A stretch of 64,000 nucleotides of DNA from NCBI GenBank assembly GCA_017302795.1, contig JAFLCB010000001.1:186001-250000 (forward strand). Reading direction: 5' to 3'. This DNA is from Deltaproteobacteria bacterium (GTDB taxonomy: Bacteria > Bdellovibrionota > Bdellovibrionia > Bdellovibrionales > JAMPXM01). Shown here in pieces: positions 22,776-31,011 of the stretch (position 1 is the stretch's first letter; each line of letters starts with the position of its first letter). The notes below the pieces were generated by a model. The model had not been told where the DNA came from. It saw only the letters and a list, made by a program, of their open reading frames with translations, and did no database searches. Made by a program: the position numbers and the translations under genes.

Positions 22776-25700
22776 CTAATGTTGTGTTGGTTTTAATTCC
22801 GTATTTTTAGCCTCTAAATTTCGCTCCGCAGATTTTCTGCCGTATCGAAAAAAAACAGCTGGAGTTACAAACATATCTAAGAGAGTCGAACTCAAAAGTC
22901 CGCCCACGATGACTACAGCTACTGGGTGAAGAATTTCTTTTCCAGGAGCGCCTTTTGCGAGAACTAGAGGCATTAGCCCCAAGATCGCAGTGAGCGCTGT
23001 CATGAGAACAGGTACGAGCCGCTCCAGTGACCCTCGAATGACCATTTCCTTCGTAAACTTTTCGCCCTCGTACTTCATGAGGTGCAAGTAGTGCGAAATC
23101 ATCATGATGCCATTTCGACTAGCGATACCGCATAGAGTGATGAATGCCACCATCGTCGCAATTGAAAAGATTCGATCAGAGAGGTAAATCGCAACGAGGC
23201 TTCCGATGAGTGCCATCGGAATATTAAGCATAATCTGAACGGCGATGAACGAAGACTTGAAGTGCGCGTAGAGCACTATAAAAATGCCGATTAAGGATAG
23301 GATACCCAAAAACAAAATCAAGCGACTTGCCGACTTTTGACTTTCAAATTGTCCACCGTACTGAACGAAATATCCGTCTGGAATCTGAACTTGTTTTTGG
23401 ATGCGGCTTTGAACTTCAGTGACAAGACTATCTAAGTCTCGTCCTGAAGAGTTCGCTGAAACAACAATGCGTCTTTGGGCATTTTCCCGGTTGATTTGAT
23501 TTGGTCCCTGTGACTCGAACACATCGGCTACTTTTTCAAGAGTGACCTTCCGACCATCAGGCATGATTTTAAGAACCGTTTGTTTGATAAGATCAAGGTT
23601 GGCGCGAGACTTGTCATCAAAGCGCATATAAACATTAAACGTCCTTTGCTGATCTAAAACTTGAGCGACAACTTCTCCGTTAAGCGCCTTCTCAAGAGTT
23701 TCTGAAAGTTCTCCGGCAACAATGCCAAATTGTCCGGCCTCATCACGAAGAAGCTGAATTTTGACTTGAGGAATGAGCACCTGCTGTTCAACTTGTAAAT
23801 CAACAAGCCCACTTGTTCCATCAAGTGCCTTATATATTTCTGCGGCTTTTCCCCGAAGGGTATTGAGATCAGGTCCAAATACTTTGATGGCAATCTGAGC
23901 GCGCACACCTGACAAAAGGTGATCGAGTCTGTGAGAAATAGGCTGGCCTATGTTTGAGAAAACGCCGGATACAGATTCAAGTTTTTCGCGCATCTCGTAT
24001 AAAACGATATCTCTACTTCTGCCGCCTTCTTTGAAATCTACGTCAATTTCTGAATAATGAACTCCTTCGGCGTGTTCGTCGAGTTCGGCGCGACCAGTTC
24101 GTCGGGCAACAGATTTGACCTCTGGGATTTTAAGAAGAATTTCTTCTGCCTGAGTTCCAAGCTTATTTGATTCTTCTAAAGAAATTCCTGGCTGAGCTAA
24201 GACGTTTACGGTTGCCGTACCTTCATTGAATTTGGGCAAGAAATCTCGGCCCATAAAGGGAATCAAAGCCAACGACAAAATAAAAAGTGCTCCGACGGTC
24301 CAAAAAACAATCTTAGGATGATCGAGCGATTTCACCAGAAGTTTCCGATCCCAATTTTTTAAGGTCCTAACGAGCTTTCCGTCCTCATGCTCGATCAGTT
24401 TGTCCTTTGCTAAGAGCAACGAACAAAGGACTGGAGTAATAGTAAGAGAAACGATTAGAGAAGCGATAAGGGACACGATATATGCTACCCCAAGTGGAAT
24501 GAACAATCGCCCTTCAATCCCGCTCATATAAAACAGCGGAAGGAAAACAAGGACCACAATGATCGTTGCAAATACAATGGAGTTTCTAACTTCCGATGAA
24601 GCGTTGTAGACAACTTGAAGCGTGCTTTCTGGATTTTTTAGACCTTTGTTCTCTTTTAGTCGGCGAAAGACATTTTCAACATCGACGATGGCATCATCTA
24701 CCAATTCGCCGATAGCAACTGCCAGCCCACCCAAGGTCATCGTGTTAACGGAAAGGCCGAAGAAATGAAATACGATGGCTGTAACAAGGAAAGAGAGCGG
24801 AATAGCAGTCAGGGTGATAGCTGTTGTTCTAAAATTCAGAAGGAACATAAATAGGACTACGAAAACTAGAATGGTTCCATCGCGCAGGGCTTCTTTGACG
24901 TTATCCACAGCAGCTTCTATGAAATGAGCTTGCTTAAAAAGATCTCGATGAAATTCGGCGCCTTTGGGAAGGGACTTTTCAAGTTCCTTAAGGGCCGCAT
25001 CAATTTTTTCCGTCAACTCAACAGTATTGCTGCCTGGTTGTTTTTGAATGCTCAAAATAACAGACGGTTTTCCATTCACACTTCCGTCGCCGCGTTTGAT
25101 CTGCGGTCCCAGCTTAACTTCTGCTATGTCTCTGACATATACGGGCCGACCCAGATGTAAGCCCACAACAGAATTCAAGATGTCATCTTCGGATTTAATT
25201 GTCCCAATATTGCGAATCAGAAACTCTTTTTTATCTTGGTCAATGTATCCACCAGTTGTATTGAGGCTGATTTTTGAAAGAGCTTTTTCAATTTCCTCTA
25301 GGGGAAGCTGGTTCTTTTGAATTTTTTCGGCTGAGAGCAATATTTGATACTGCTTTACTCCGCCGCCAATTGCGATGACCTGGGCTACTCCTGGAACGGA
25401 CAGTAGGCGCGGTCGAATGGTCCAATCAGCAAAAGTTCTTAAGTCCAATGCGCTCACTTCTTGATTTGGAGAAGAGAGACCGATGAGTTGAATTTCTCCC
25501 ATGATAGACGCAATAGGACCCATCACAGGAGTTACACCCTGAGGAAGCTTTTCTTTTGCGAGCTGAAGCTTTTCGGCGACAAGTTGGCGGTTACGGTAAA
25601 TTTCAGTGTCCCATCCAAATTCGACATAAATGACAGAGAGTCCGATACCAGTTGTAGAGCGCACTCGCTCGACTCCAGGCAGTCCATTGAGAACTGTTTC

Positions 25701-25907
25701 TAATGGAAGCGTGACTAGCGTTTCAACTTCCTCTGGAGCCATGCCCGCAGCTTCCGTCATGATATTCACTGTAGGACGATTGAGATCTGGAAAGACATCG
25801 ACAGGCATTTTGCTAACAGTGAAAAGACCGTAGGCTGTGATGATGACCCCGACAGTTAGTACCAGAAGCCTATGGGTCAGTGAAAATCGAATGATTCGGT
25901 CAAGCAC
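22776..25907 (-). CDS. Heavy-metal RND efflux pump (CusA/CzcA superfamily)
   Basis: A 1043-residue full-length RND pump. It begins MLDRIIRFSLTHRLLVLTVG and has VDVFPDLNRPTVNIM after the first helix. The proton-relay helix reads AIGELVDDAIVDVEN, close to the HME3-like pattern and different from the other two pumps in the window. The substrate is therefore not assigned. No gene for a full adaptor (CusB/CzcB) lies in this operon, only the small proteins at 22369 and 25940. A GGAG site precedes the ATG. It is transcribed from the direction of 26371. Confidence 0.92.
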   Translation of the reverse strand: MLDRIIRFSLTHRLLVLTVGVIITAYGLFTVSKMPVDVFPDLNRPTVNIMTEAAGMAPEEVETLVTLPLETVLNGLPGVERVRSTTGIGLSVIYVEFGWDTEIYRNRQLVAEKLQLAKEKLPQGVTPVMGPIASIMGEIQLIGLSSPNQEVSALDLRTFADWTIRPRLLSVPGVAQVIAIGGGVKQYQILLSAEKIQKNQLPLEEIEKALSKISLNTTGGYIDQDKKEFLIRNIGTIKSEDDILNSVVGLHLGRPVYVRDIAEVKLGPQIKRGDGSVNGKPSVILSIQKQPGSNTVELTEKIDAALKELEKSLPKGAEFHRDLFKQAHFIEAAVDNVKEALRDGTILVFVVLFMFLLNFRTTAITLTAIPLSFLVTAIVFHFFGLSVNTMTLGGLAVAIGELVDDAIVDVENVFRRLKENKGLKNPESTLQVVYNASSEVRNSIVFATIIVVLVFLPLFYMSGIEGRLFIPLGVAYIVSLIASLIVSLTITPVLCSLLLAKDKLIEHEDGKLVRTLKNWDRKLLVKSLDHPKIVFWTVGALFILSLALIPFMGRDFLPKFNEGTATVNVLAQPGISLEESNKLGTQAEEILLKIPEVKSVARRTGRAELDEHAEGVHYSEIDVDFKEGGRSRDIVLYEMREKLESVSGVFSNIGQPISHRLDHLLSGVRAQIAIKVFGPDLNTLRGKAAEIYKALDGTSGLVDLQVEQQVLIPQVKIQLLRDEAGQFGIVAGELSETLEKALNGEVVAQVLDQQRTFNVYMRFDDKSRANLDLIKQTVLKIMPDGRKVTLEKVADVFESQGPNQINRENAQRRIVVSANSSGRDLDSLVTEVQSRIQKQVQIPDGYFVQYGGQFESQKSASRLILFLGILSLIGIFIVLYAHFKSSFIAVQIMLNIPMALIGSLVAIYLSDRIFSIATMVAFITLCGIASRNGIMMISHYLHLMKYEGEKFTKEMVIRGSLERLVPVLMTALTAILGLMPLVLAKGAPGKEILHPVAVVIVGGLLSSTLLDMFVTPAVFFRYGRKSAERNLEAKNTELKPTQH

Positions 25908-25939
25908 GGGTTCTCCTTCAAAATTTTCTAAAGCTGCTG

Positions 25940-26371
25940 CTAGTTATGTCCACCATGACCGTCATCAATTACTTGCCGCTTCAATGGAAGCTCGTAAGAA
26001 ACTTGATTTCCTTTTTGGTTTTCGCGTTTTGCATCAATAACGAGTTCGCCTTTTTGAGTAATGTCCACTCCCTTTGGGAAATCGCAAATGTAGTAGTTTT
26101 CCTTAATTTCACATTTAGCCTTGGATGATTTATTTTTTCTAAGGCTCACGACTAGGCTAGAATTCGCTATAGAAGGATTTTGCCAATTAATGTCGAGAAG
26201 AAAAACTTTGAGCTTATTTGGTCCGAGCGGAATGACTTCGGTGTGAAAAGCTCCTGGCATTCGGATGAATCCGCCGTTTGGTCCCGGCTTATCTTCTCCG
26301 TGCGCATAGACTACGCTTTCTCCTAAAATCAAAGTTGTCAGCACGGTAAAAATCAGTGTTCTCATATTCAA
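25940..26371 (-). CDS. Small periplasmic protein leading the second RND operon
   Basis: A 143-residue secreted protein with signal peptide to VVYA, then HGEDKPGPNGGFIRMPGAF and a beta-rich domain with a possible disulfide (AKCEIKENYYICDF), ending with DDGHGGHN. It shares the HG...P-x-GG head and the His-rich character of the 22369 protein. The TTG at 26371 has the better-spaced ribosome site (AAGGA plus six), while an ATG lies two codons later. It is the first gene of the RND operon; a periplasmic metal-donor role is inferred from position. Confidence 0.6.
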   Translation of the reverse strand: MNMRTLIFTVLTTLILGESVVYAHGEDKPGPNGGFIRMPGAFHTEVIPLGPNKLKVFLLDINWQNPSIANSSLVVSLRKNKSSKAKCEIKENYYICDFPKGVDITQKGELVIDAKRENQKGNQVSYELPLKRQVIDDGHGGHN

Positions 26372-26446
26372 CCAGATTCCTTTCGCGAATTAAGGGGCCT
26401 ACACCCCTTAATACGACTGTACTTTTAATTTTGTGACAGACGGCTC

Positions 26447-27208
26447 TCAAAAAACTTCGACAGACAAAGGTATCGTTTTGAGACTTCCGTTATCTATAAA
26501 TTGAATCCAAAGCCTGTATTGACCAGCCGTCGGAAAAGTAGTGTGAATCATTCCTTGGCTGGGGCCGGTGCCGACAGGATGAACGTGGATCAAAGCATCC
26601 CCATCCGCAGGAGTCGTTATGATATGGGCGAATGCTCCGAGATATGGCTCTAGTTGAGGTGTTGTTCCGTCAGTACGGGTCATCGTTATATCGAGCATCA
26701 CCATCTTGCCGGCAATAAGTTTAGTTTTGCTAAGCTCGATTGTCGACGTGCCCGACGAACCAGTTCGCTGATCGCCGAGAACAGGCGGAGTCGGCCAAGC
26801 TGATGTGCCACCTGTAATTTCAAGTTTGTTTGCCGAGGAAAATTCCTCGCCGTCAGAAGCAAGTTCGCCTTGAGCCCAAATCCAATATTTGCCATCAACC
26901 GAGAACTGAGTATCAGCAACCCACATGGTTCCATCGAACTCAGGGTGAATATGCTGAAATTCCTGAAGCGAAGGATCGTATATTATAAGGTGGAGTTTCT
27001 TCTCATGCGCGACGTTTAAGTCTTGGTCGCCAAGCAGCTTGTTAGTCTCCGTATCAAAAAGTTGGAATTTATATTTCACACTGCCTGCCGACATGGACAT
27101 TACATCGGGCTCTAGCGCAATCCGACTTTCCTCGCCTCCATGTGCCCAGGTTGTTTGACTCCATAGTGCTATGGCGCTCAACGCCATCAGTATTTTCTTC
27201 ATCCCCAT
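26447..27208 (-). CDS. Periplasmic His/Met-rich copper-handling-like protein
   Basis: A 253-residue exported protein, signal peptide ending TTWA, then HGGEE. It has two similar beta-sandwich halves: the first with HLIIYDPSLQEFQHIHPEFD, the second with GAFAHIITTPADGDALIHVHP and a final QYRLWIQFIDNG strand. The H-x-H-P motifs occur in proteins of copper-resistance loci, although no catalytic role is known. A strong promoter with a CsoR-type operator lies directly upstream, shared with the divergent csoR gene at 27304. The ATG at 27208 has a close GGAGGAG; the ATG two codons later also fits. Confidence 0.65.
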   Translation of the reverse strand: MGMKKILMALSAIALWSQTTWAHGGEESRIALEPDVMSMSAGSVKYKFQLFDTETNKLLGDQDLNVAHEKKLHLIIYDPSLQEFQHIHPEFDGTMWVADTQFSVDGKYWIWAQGELASDGEEFSSANKLEITGGTSAWPTPPVLGDQRTGSSGTSTIELSKTKLIAGKMVMLDITMTRTDGTTPQLEPYLGAFAHIITTPADGDALIHVHPVGTGPSQGMIHTTFPTAGQYRLWIQFIDNGSLKTIPLSVEVF

Positions 27209-27240
27209 TTCTCCTCCGTAAAAAATAGCTTTGACAGCAA

Positions 27241-27268
27241 ACTATACCCCCCGTAGGGTATGTGTCAA
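27241..27268 (-). promoter_or_regulatory. Promoter with embedded CsoR-type operator
   Basis: On the minus strand, TTGACA (27263-27268) and TATAGT (27241-27246) are separated by 16 bp, close to a consensus sigma-70 promoter for the 26447 gene. The spacer holds the inverted repeat ATACCC-N6-GGGTAT (27244-27261), the classic CsoR operator pattern. A TTGACA on the plus strand at 27231 could serve csoR. Confidence 0.75.
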
Positions 27269-27303
27269 TCCAGCCATAAGAAGCGGAAGAAGGATGACTT
27301 GCT

Positions 27304-27639
27304 ATGTTGGAAAAAGAGAAAGCTCATGGAAGAAGCAAAAAGCCTGTGTCAAAAGTCCAGGTCAATCACGAAGCGCATGACCATCCAGATCACTCTGCTC
27401 ATATCAAGAGACTTAGCCGAGTGAAGGGACAAATCGAGGGCATCGAGCGGATGATTGTAGATCGCAGGTATTGCACTGACATCATTGCACAGTTGAAAGC
27501 GGCATCAGCGGCTCTAAAGGCTGTTGAGTCAGAAGTTTTCAAGTCTCATTTAAGGGGCTGCGTAAAGTCGGCGTTCAATGGAAACGATACTTTTGAGGCC
27601 GAAGAAAAGATCCAGGAGATCATTAAACTCATTTATTAA
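27304..27639 (+). CDS. csoR: CsoR-family copper-sensing repressor
   Basis: A 111-residue CsoR-family protein. A His-rich head (NHEAHDHPDHSAH) precedes the core: IKRLSRVKGQIEGIERMIVD, RYCTDIIAQ (first Cys), and KSHLRGC (His and second Cys). The Cys-His-Cys set is the Cu(I) site of CsoR; binding releases the operator. It is divergent from the 26447 gene, with a palindromic CsoR operator in the shared promoter, and leads the operon of periplasmic, cytochrome and copA-like genes up to 34484. Copper is the best-supported metal. Confidence 0.9.
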   Translation: MLEKEKAHGRSKKPVSKVQVNHEAHDHPDHSAHIKRLSRVKGQIEGIERMIVDRRYCTDIIAQLKAASAALKAVESEVFKSHLRGCVKSAFNGNDTFEAEEKIQEIIKLIY

Positions 27640-27659
27640 ACAAAGTTCCGGGGGGAGCA

Positions 27660-27947
27660 ATGAAAGCAATATTAGCGATTTTAGTTTCAATGGCTGGAGC
27701 TGCGGCCTTCGCAAGCGATGTCAAAGTCACAAGTTTTCGATTCCTACAAAGCGGTTCGAGTTTTTCTCCCGCAGCAGAACTTTGCGGTGAACTTGTCATG
27801 CCCACGGGAAAACCGGAAATGGTGAAGATTGTTTCTGATCCGAATTCTAAAGGATCGGCGACTTATCATGTTTGGACTGGCAAAGAAGGAAAGTTCTGTT
27901 CAGTCCTCGCTACTTACACAGGCAAAGCAGAAGCCGATATCGAATAA
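27660..27947 (+). CDS. Small secreted protein of unknown function
   Basis: A 95-residue protein with a signal peptide (MKAILAILVSMAGAAAFA) and a compact mature domain of about 77 residues with two cysteines (AELCGEL and KFCSVLA) placed to form a disulfide across a beta-sheet. No family is recognised. The ATG follows GGGGAG. It lies 20 bp after csoR and 30 bp before the next gene, so it is probably copper-induced with them. Confidence 0.6.
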   Translation: MKAILAILVSMAGAAAFASDVKVTSFRFLQSGSSFSPAAELCGELVMPTGKPEMVKIVSDPNSKGSATYHVWTGKEGKFCSVLATYTGKAEADIE

Positions 27948-27977
27948 AAAACAAAACCATATATAAGGAGAACAAAT

Positions 27978-28556
27978 ATGAAAACCACACTCTTACTAAC
28001 AGCGATTCTTTTCGGATCTCAACTCGCCTTTGCTCACAATGATCCAACAATCTCGACGGCGAAAATCGCGGAGCTTTCAGCACATCGAGCTGATCGACTT
28101 GCCACTCTTGGAAAAATTGATGCCACTTTCGTTCAGAAAATGGACAAAATCGAAGTGACAAAGCTTTCAAGCGGGGCCGCTGCTTATAAGTCTATTGTAT
28201 CTCAAACTCAACCACAGGCTGGCTCTTCTCTTCAACTTGAGCTTCAGTTTGATCACGATGGTAAACCCCTCTCTTTCAAGGTCTTAGCCGGTGGAACTGC
28301 TGGCCCCGATATGGGGTGGTCGCCGAAGAGTGCCGGTGAGTTGGTAGAAAATGGAATGCACTACGTTCTTGATAACAGTGCAAATGGAACCATTGCTCCC
28401 TACTTCAACGACTTTACAAATCTTGTTCTCGTAAAGGGGACATTGAGCGGAAAAGACGTCGCATTGTTGCAGGTCACTGCAAGCTCTCAAGCGAAGCCAT
28501 TGAACGTTTACGTTAATCTTGATGGCACAATCAATTCAGTCGTTGTTGGACCATAA
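27978..28556 (+). CDS. Secreted protein of unknown function
   Basis: A 192-residue exported protein. The signal peptide ends QLAFA, then HNDPTISTAKIAELSAHRAD leads to a predicted beta-rich domain with SLQLELQFDHDGKPLSFKVL and a final VYVNLDGTINSVVV strand. There are no cysteines in the mature part. I recognise no family. It is preceded by AAGGAG and sits in the csoR-led operon, between the 95-residue protein and the diheme lipoprotein. Confidence 0.55.
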   Translation: MKTTLLLTAILFGSQLAFAHNDPTISTAKIAELSAHRADRLATLGKIDATFVQKMDKIEVTKLSSGAAAYKSIVSQTQPQAGSSLQLELQFDHDGKPLSFKVLAGGTAGPDMGWSPKSAGELVENGMHYVLDNSANGTIAPYFNDFTNLVLVKGTLSGKDVALLQVTASSQAKPLNVYVNLDGTINSVVVGP

Positions 28557-28565
28557 GGATCTTAA

Positions 28566-29243
28566 GTGAAGACTGTATTCCGTGCTCTTAGTTTGATGTT
28601 AGTTGCAGGCCTTATCGGTGCTTGCAATTACACACGTCTCAAAGAGGGTGCGGATACAGTTCAAAATTTTGGAGACGTGAGTCCTAGCGAGAAAGCTACA
28701 ATGATGAATTACAGATTCATCAATTCTAGGATTCTTGAGGCGAAATGCACGAGCTGTCATGGCAATTCTGGAGACGTGAATCTCGAATCCTATGAGTTAG
28801 TTAAGGCTAATCTCTCAAAAATTCAAACAGCTGTATTTGTGGAACAGACGATGCCCAAGCGAGGCGCACTCACTTTGGAAGAAAAACGTCTCTTATGGAA
28901 TTGGATTAATATGGGTGCTCCTTTGGAAAGTGCCGAATCGCCACCTGAAGAAGAACCGCTCATTGCTACCTATGAGTCCATCCGAAGCCACATTATCGAG
29001 CCCAAGTGCATCACATGCCACAATCCGATGGGAACTGGTAACAAGGTTGGTCTCGACAAAGAGTCTTTGCTGAATTCGCCACTAGAGCTAGTTCTACCTG
29101 GGAGTGCTGACGAATCGGGACTGATTATTGCGCTCGAAAGAAAAGACGACAAACGAATGCCACCGGCCAAAGAGGGATATTCAGCCCTTAAACCTGAAGT
29201 CATTCAGGTGATCCGCGAGTGGATCAATAACGGAGCAAATTAA
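28566..29243 (+). CDS. Lipoprotein with two c-type heme sites
   Basis: A 225-residue protein with lipobox IGAC (Cys20) and two CxxCH motifs: CTSCHGNSGDVNLESYELV and CITCHNPMGTG. Each is followed by a Y/E-x(2)-L...  segment and ends with PK/RMPP and a WINNGA-type tail. Each half looks like the small cytochrome domain seen in planctomycete-type and PSD proteins. It likely carries electrons in the periplasm while tethered to a membrane. It needs the host c-cytochrome maturation system. It is encoded in the copper operon next to the cupredoxin fusion at 29262. Confidence 0.8.
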   Translation: MKTVFRALSLMLVAGLIGACNYTRLKEGADTVQNFGDVSPSEKATMMNYRFINSRILEAKCTSCHGNSGDVNLESYELVKANLSKIQTAVFVEQTMPKRGALTLEEKRLLWNWINMGAPLESAESPPEEEPLIATYESIRSHIIEPKCITCHNPMGTGNKVGLDKESLLNSPLELVLPGSADESGLIIALERKDDKRMPPAKEGYSALKPEVIQVIREWINNGAN

Positions 29244-29261
29244 TATCCTTTTGGAGGGATT

Positions 29262-30440
29262 ATGAAAACTACAACCATAGCCATGTTAATGGCGCTAGCG
29301 ACAAGTCTCAGTGCCCATGCCGAAATAGTTTCGTGCAAGGGCTATACTAATGCAGACCAAAAAACTCAGGTCCTACTTACGATCAATCCGCCTAAGCAAA
29401 AGGGCGAGATTCGATTTATTTCTTCGAGTGGCTCAGTTACGCACGGACTGAAACTCACTGATGTTTACTATCCTGCGCCGAATACATTGCGGTACGCTGA
29501 TTTCGGAGGATTTTCTCACCTAGATTTCCTCGTTGAGGGTGGAGTCATAAAGAAAAACTCCTTCACTCATGGCCTTTACTTTGCAAACACAGAACTTGAT
29601 TGCAAGATTACGGGTCAATTCCCTTCTGCACCTTCTTGCGGAAAGAACCCGAGCGAAACGCTAGTCGATATTCTTAGAGAAGGACGATCTTACCAGACAC
29701 TTCGAGCTTTAAATTACCAGCTTGCTTGCGGAGCTGACGTCAACTTCACAGACAAGTATGGTTGCACACCATTACTTTATGCGATGGACCAATATTGCGG
29801 GGGAAATACGATTCCCGCAGCTCATACAATTACGGATCTCCCACGAATTGTAGATCGCCTTATCTCTGAAGGCGCTTTTGTTGATATTGTTGACCCAAAC
29901 AAAAATGAAACGGCTCTTTTAAAAGCGGCAAAACTTGGAGTTCGCAACGTGTATGACTCTTTCATTGCTGCCGAGGCAAATTTTGATTTTCAAGACAATG
30001 ATGGAATGACCCCGCTTATGTGGTCTGCCTATCTTGGAGATGATTGGGCAGTAAAGGATATTTTAGAGGCTCGTCCAGATAGACGATTAAAGAACAAGAA
30101 AGGTCAGACGGCTTTCGATATTGCTACACATTGGCAAAAGGAGCGCGTGATTGACCTCGTTAGAATTCCTGATGTGACAGTGGAAGTGGCCGGTGCAAAC
30201 GACGGTACATGCTCACCTCTCAAAATTGAAGCAAACGAAGGCCAAACAGTAGAAATTGTGCTTAAAGCGACTGACAAAATGTTTAAGTTCGATGCGGAAG
30301 AGCTTGGTCTTGATTTGATGGCTGATCGTAACGGGAAAGCTTCTCAAATTGTAAAGCTTGAAACAGCAGGTACCTATAACTTTACCTGCGGTATCCATCA
30401 TGCCAGCCAGTATTCAACTGGCGAGATCATAGTGAAATAG
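29262..30440 (+). CDS. Exported ankyrin-repeat / cupredoxin fusion protein
   Basis: A 392-residue protein with signal peptide ending SAHA. Residues about 20-120 are a beta-rich N-terminal domain with two Cys. About 125-300 are ankyrin-like repeats, e.g. DVNFTDKYGCTPLLYAMDQY, NETALLKAAKLGVRN and DGMTPLMWSAYLGD. Residues 305-392 are a cupredoxin-like domain ending YNFTCGIHHASQYSTGEIIV; the Cys-x-x-His and nearby His may bind copper. Periplasmic ankyrin and cupredoxin together is an unusual combination. It is in the csoR/copper operon between heme proteins, so electron or copper transfer is a reasonable guess. Confidence 0.75.
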   Translation: MKTTTIAMLMALATSLSAHAEIVSCKGYTNADQKTQVLLTINPPKQKGEIRFISSSGSVTHGLKLTDVYYPAPNTLRYADFGGFSHLDFLVEGGVIKKNSFTHGLYFANTELDCKITGQFPSAPSCGKNPSETLVDILREGRSYQTLRALNYQLACGADVNFTDKYGCTPLLYAMDQYCGGNTIPAAHTITDLPRIVDRLISEGAFVDIVDPNKNETALLKAAKLGVRNVYDSFIAAEANFDFQDNDGMTPLMWSAYLGDDWAVKDILEARPDRRLKNKKGQTAFDIATHWQKERVIDLVRIPDVTVEVAGANDGTCSPLKIEANEGQTVEIVLKATDKMFKFDAEELGLDLMADRNGKASQIVKLETAGTYNFTCGIHHASQYSTGEIIVK

Positions 30441-30450
30441 GAGACTTTAG

Positions 30451-31011
30451 ATGTTTAAAATTATTCTTCTTTTGATTCCGATGTCCTGGGCTGCTGTGCA
30501 GGTAGATCTGGCACAGCAAAAATCCGATGTGGAATTTTTCGCTATCGGAAAACCAAGCCTGCTTAAAATCAATGGCACTGGCGGAAAACTGATCGGAAAT
30601 TTAGAGCTGGATAAAAATCAGGTAAAGGGACGTTTGAAAGTTAACCTGGATGATTTCACTACTGGCATTGATCTTCGTGATCGACATATGAAAGAAAAAT
30701 ATCTAGAGACCGCTAAATATTCCGAAGCTTGGATCGAAGTCGAGAAGATTGATCTACCAGAAGATTTCTTGGCGGTAAAAAAAGTTTATTCTGCTGTGCC
30801 CTTTCAAGGAAAGCTCAGTCTTCATGGCGTGGAAAAGCCAATCAAGGGAACAGCCGACGTCGATACCAGCAAAGATTCGCCGAGCGTTTCAACAGAGTTC
30901 AAAGTTCTAGTTTCAGACTTTAAAATAGACATCCCCACCTACTTGGGAATCAAGGTTGCAGATGAGGTCACTATAAAAACTCGGATGAATTTGAACCTTG
31001 TTAAGCAATGA
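30451..31011 (+). CDS. YceI-family lipid-binding-like protein
   Basis: A 186-residue secreted YceI protein. A signal peptide precedes VDLAQQKSDVEFFAIGKPSL; the core shows the DLRDRHMKEKYLETAKYSEA motif and the closing FKVLVSDFKIDIPTYLGIKV strands. YceI forms a lipocalin-like barrel binding isoprenoid quinones or lipids. It lies among heme and cupredoxin proteins, which fits an electron-transfer context. It overlaps the next gene by four bases (ATGA). Confidence 0.85.
   Translation: MFKIILLLIPMSWAAVQVDLAQQKSDVEFFAIGKPSLLKINGTGGKLIGNLELDKNQVKGRLKVNLDDFTTGIDLRDRHMKEKYLETAKYSEAWIEVEKIDLPEDFLAVKKVYSAVPFQGKLSLHGVEKPIKGTADVDTSKDSPSVSTEFKVLVSDFKIDIPTYLGIKVADEVTIKTRMNLNLVKQ

Noticed and set aside
24068-24090. 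A GGCGCGCCGAACTCGACGAA stretch on the minus strand, similar to the sigma-54 array repeat
   Set aside because: It lies inside the RND pump gene, encodes normal residues there, is a single copy and has no promoter nearby.
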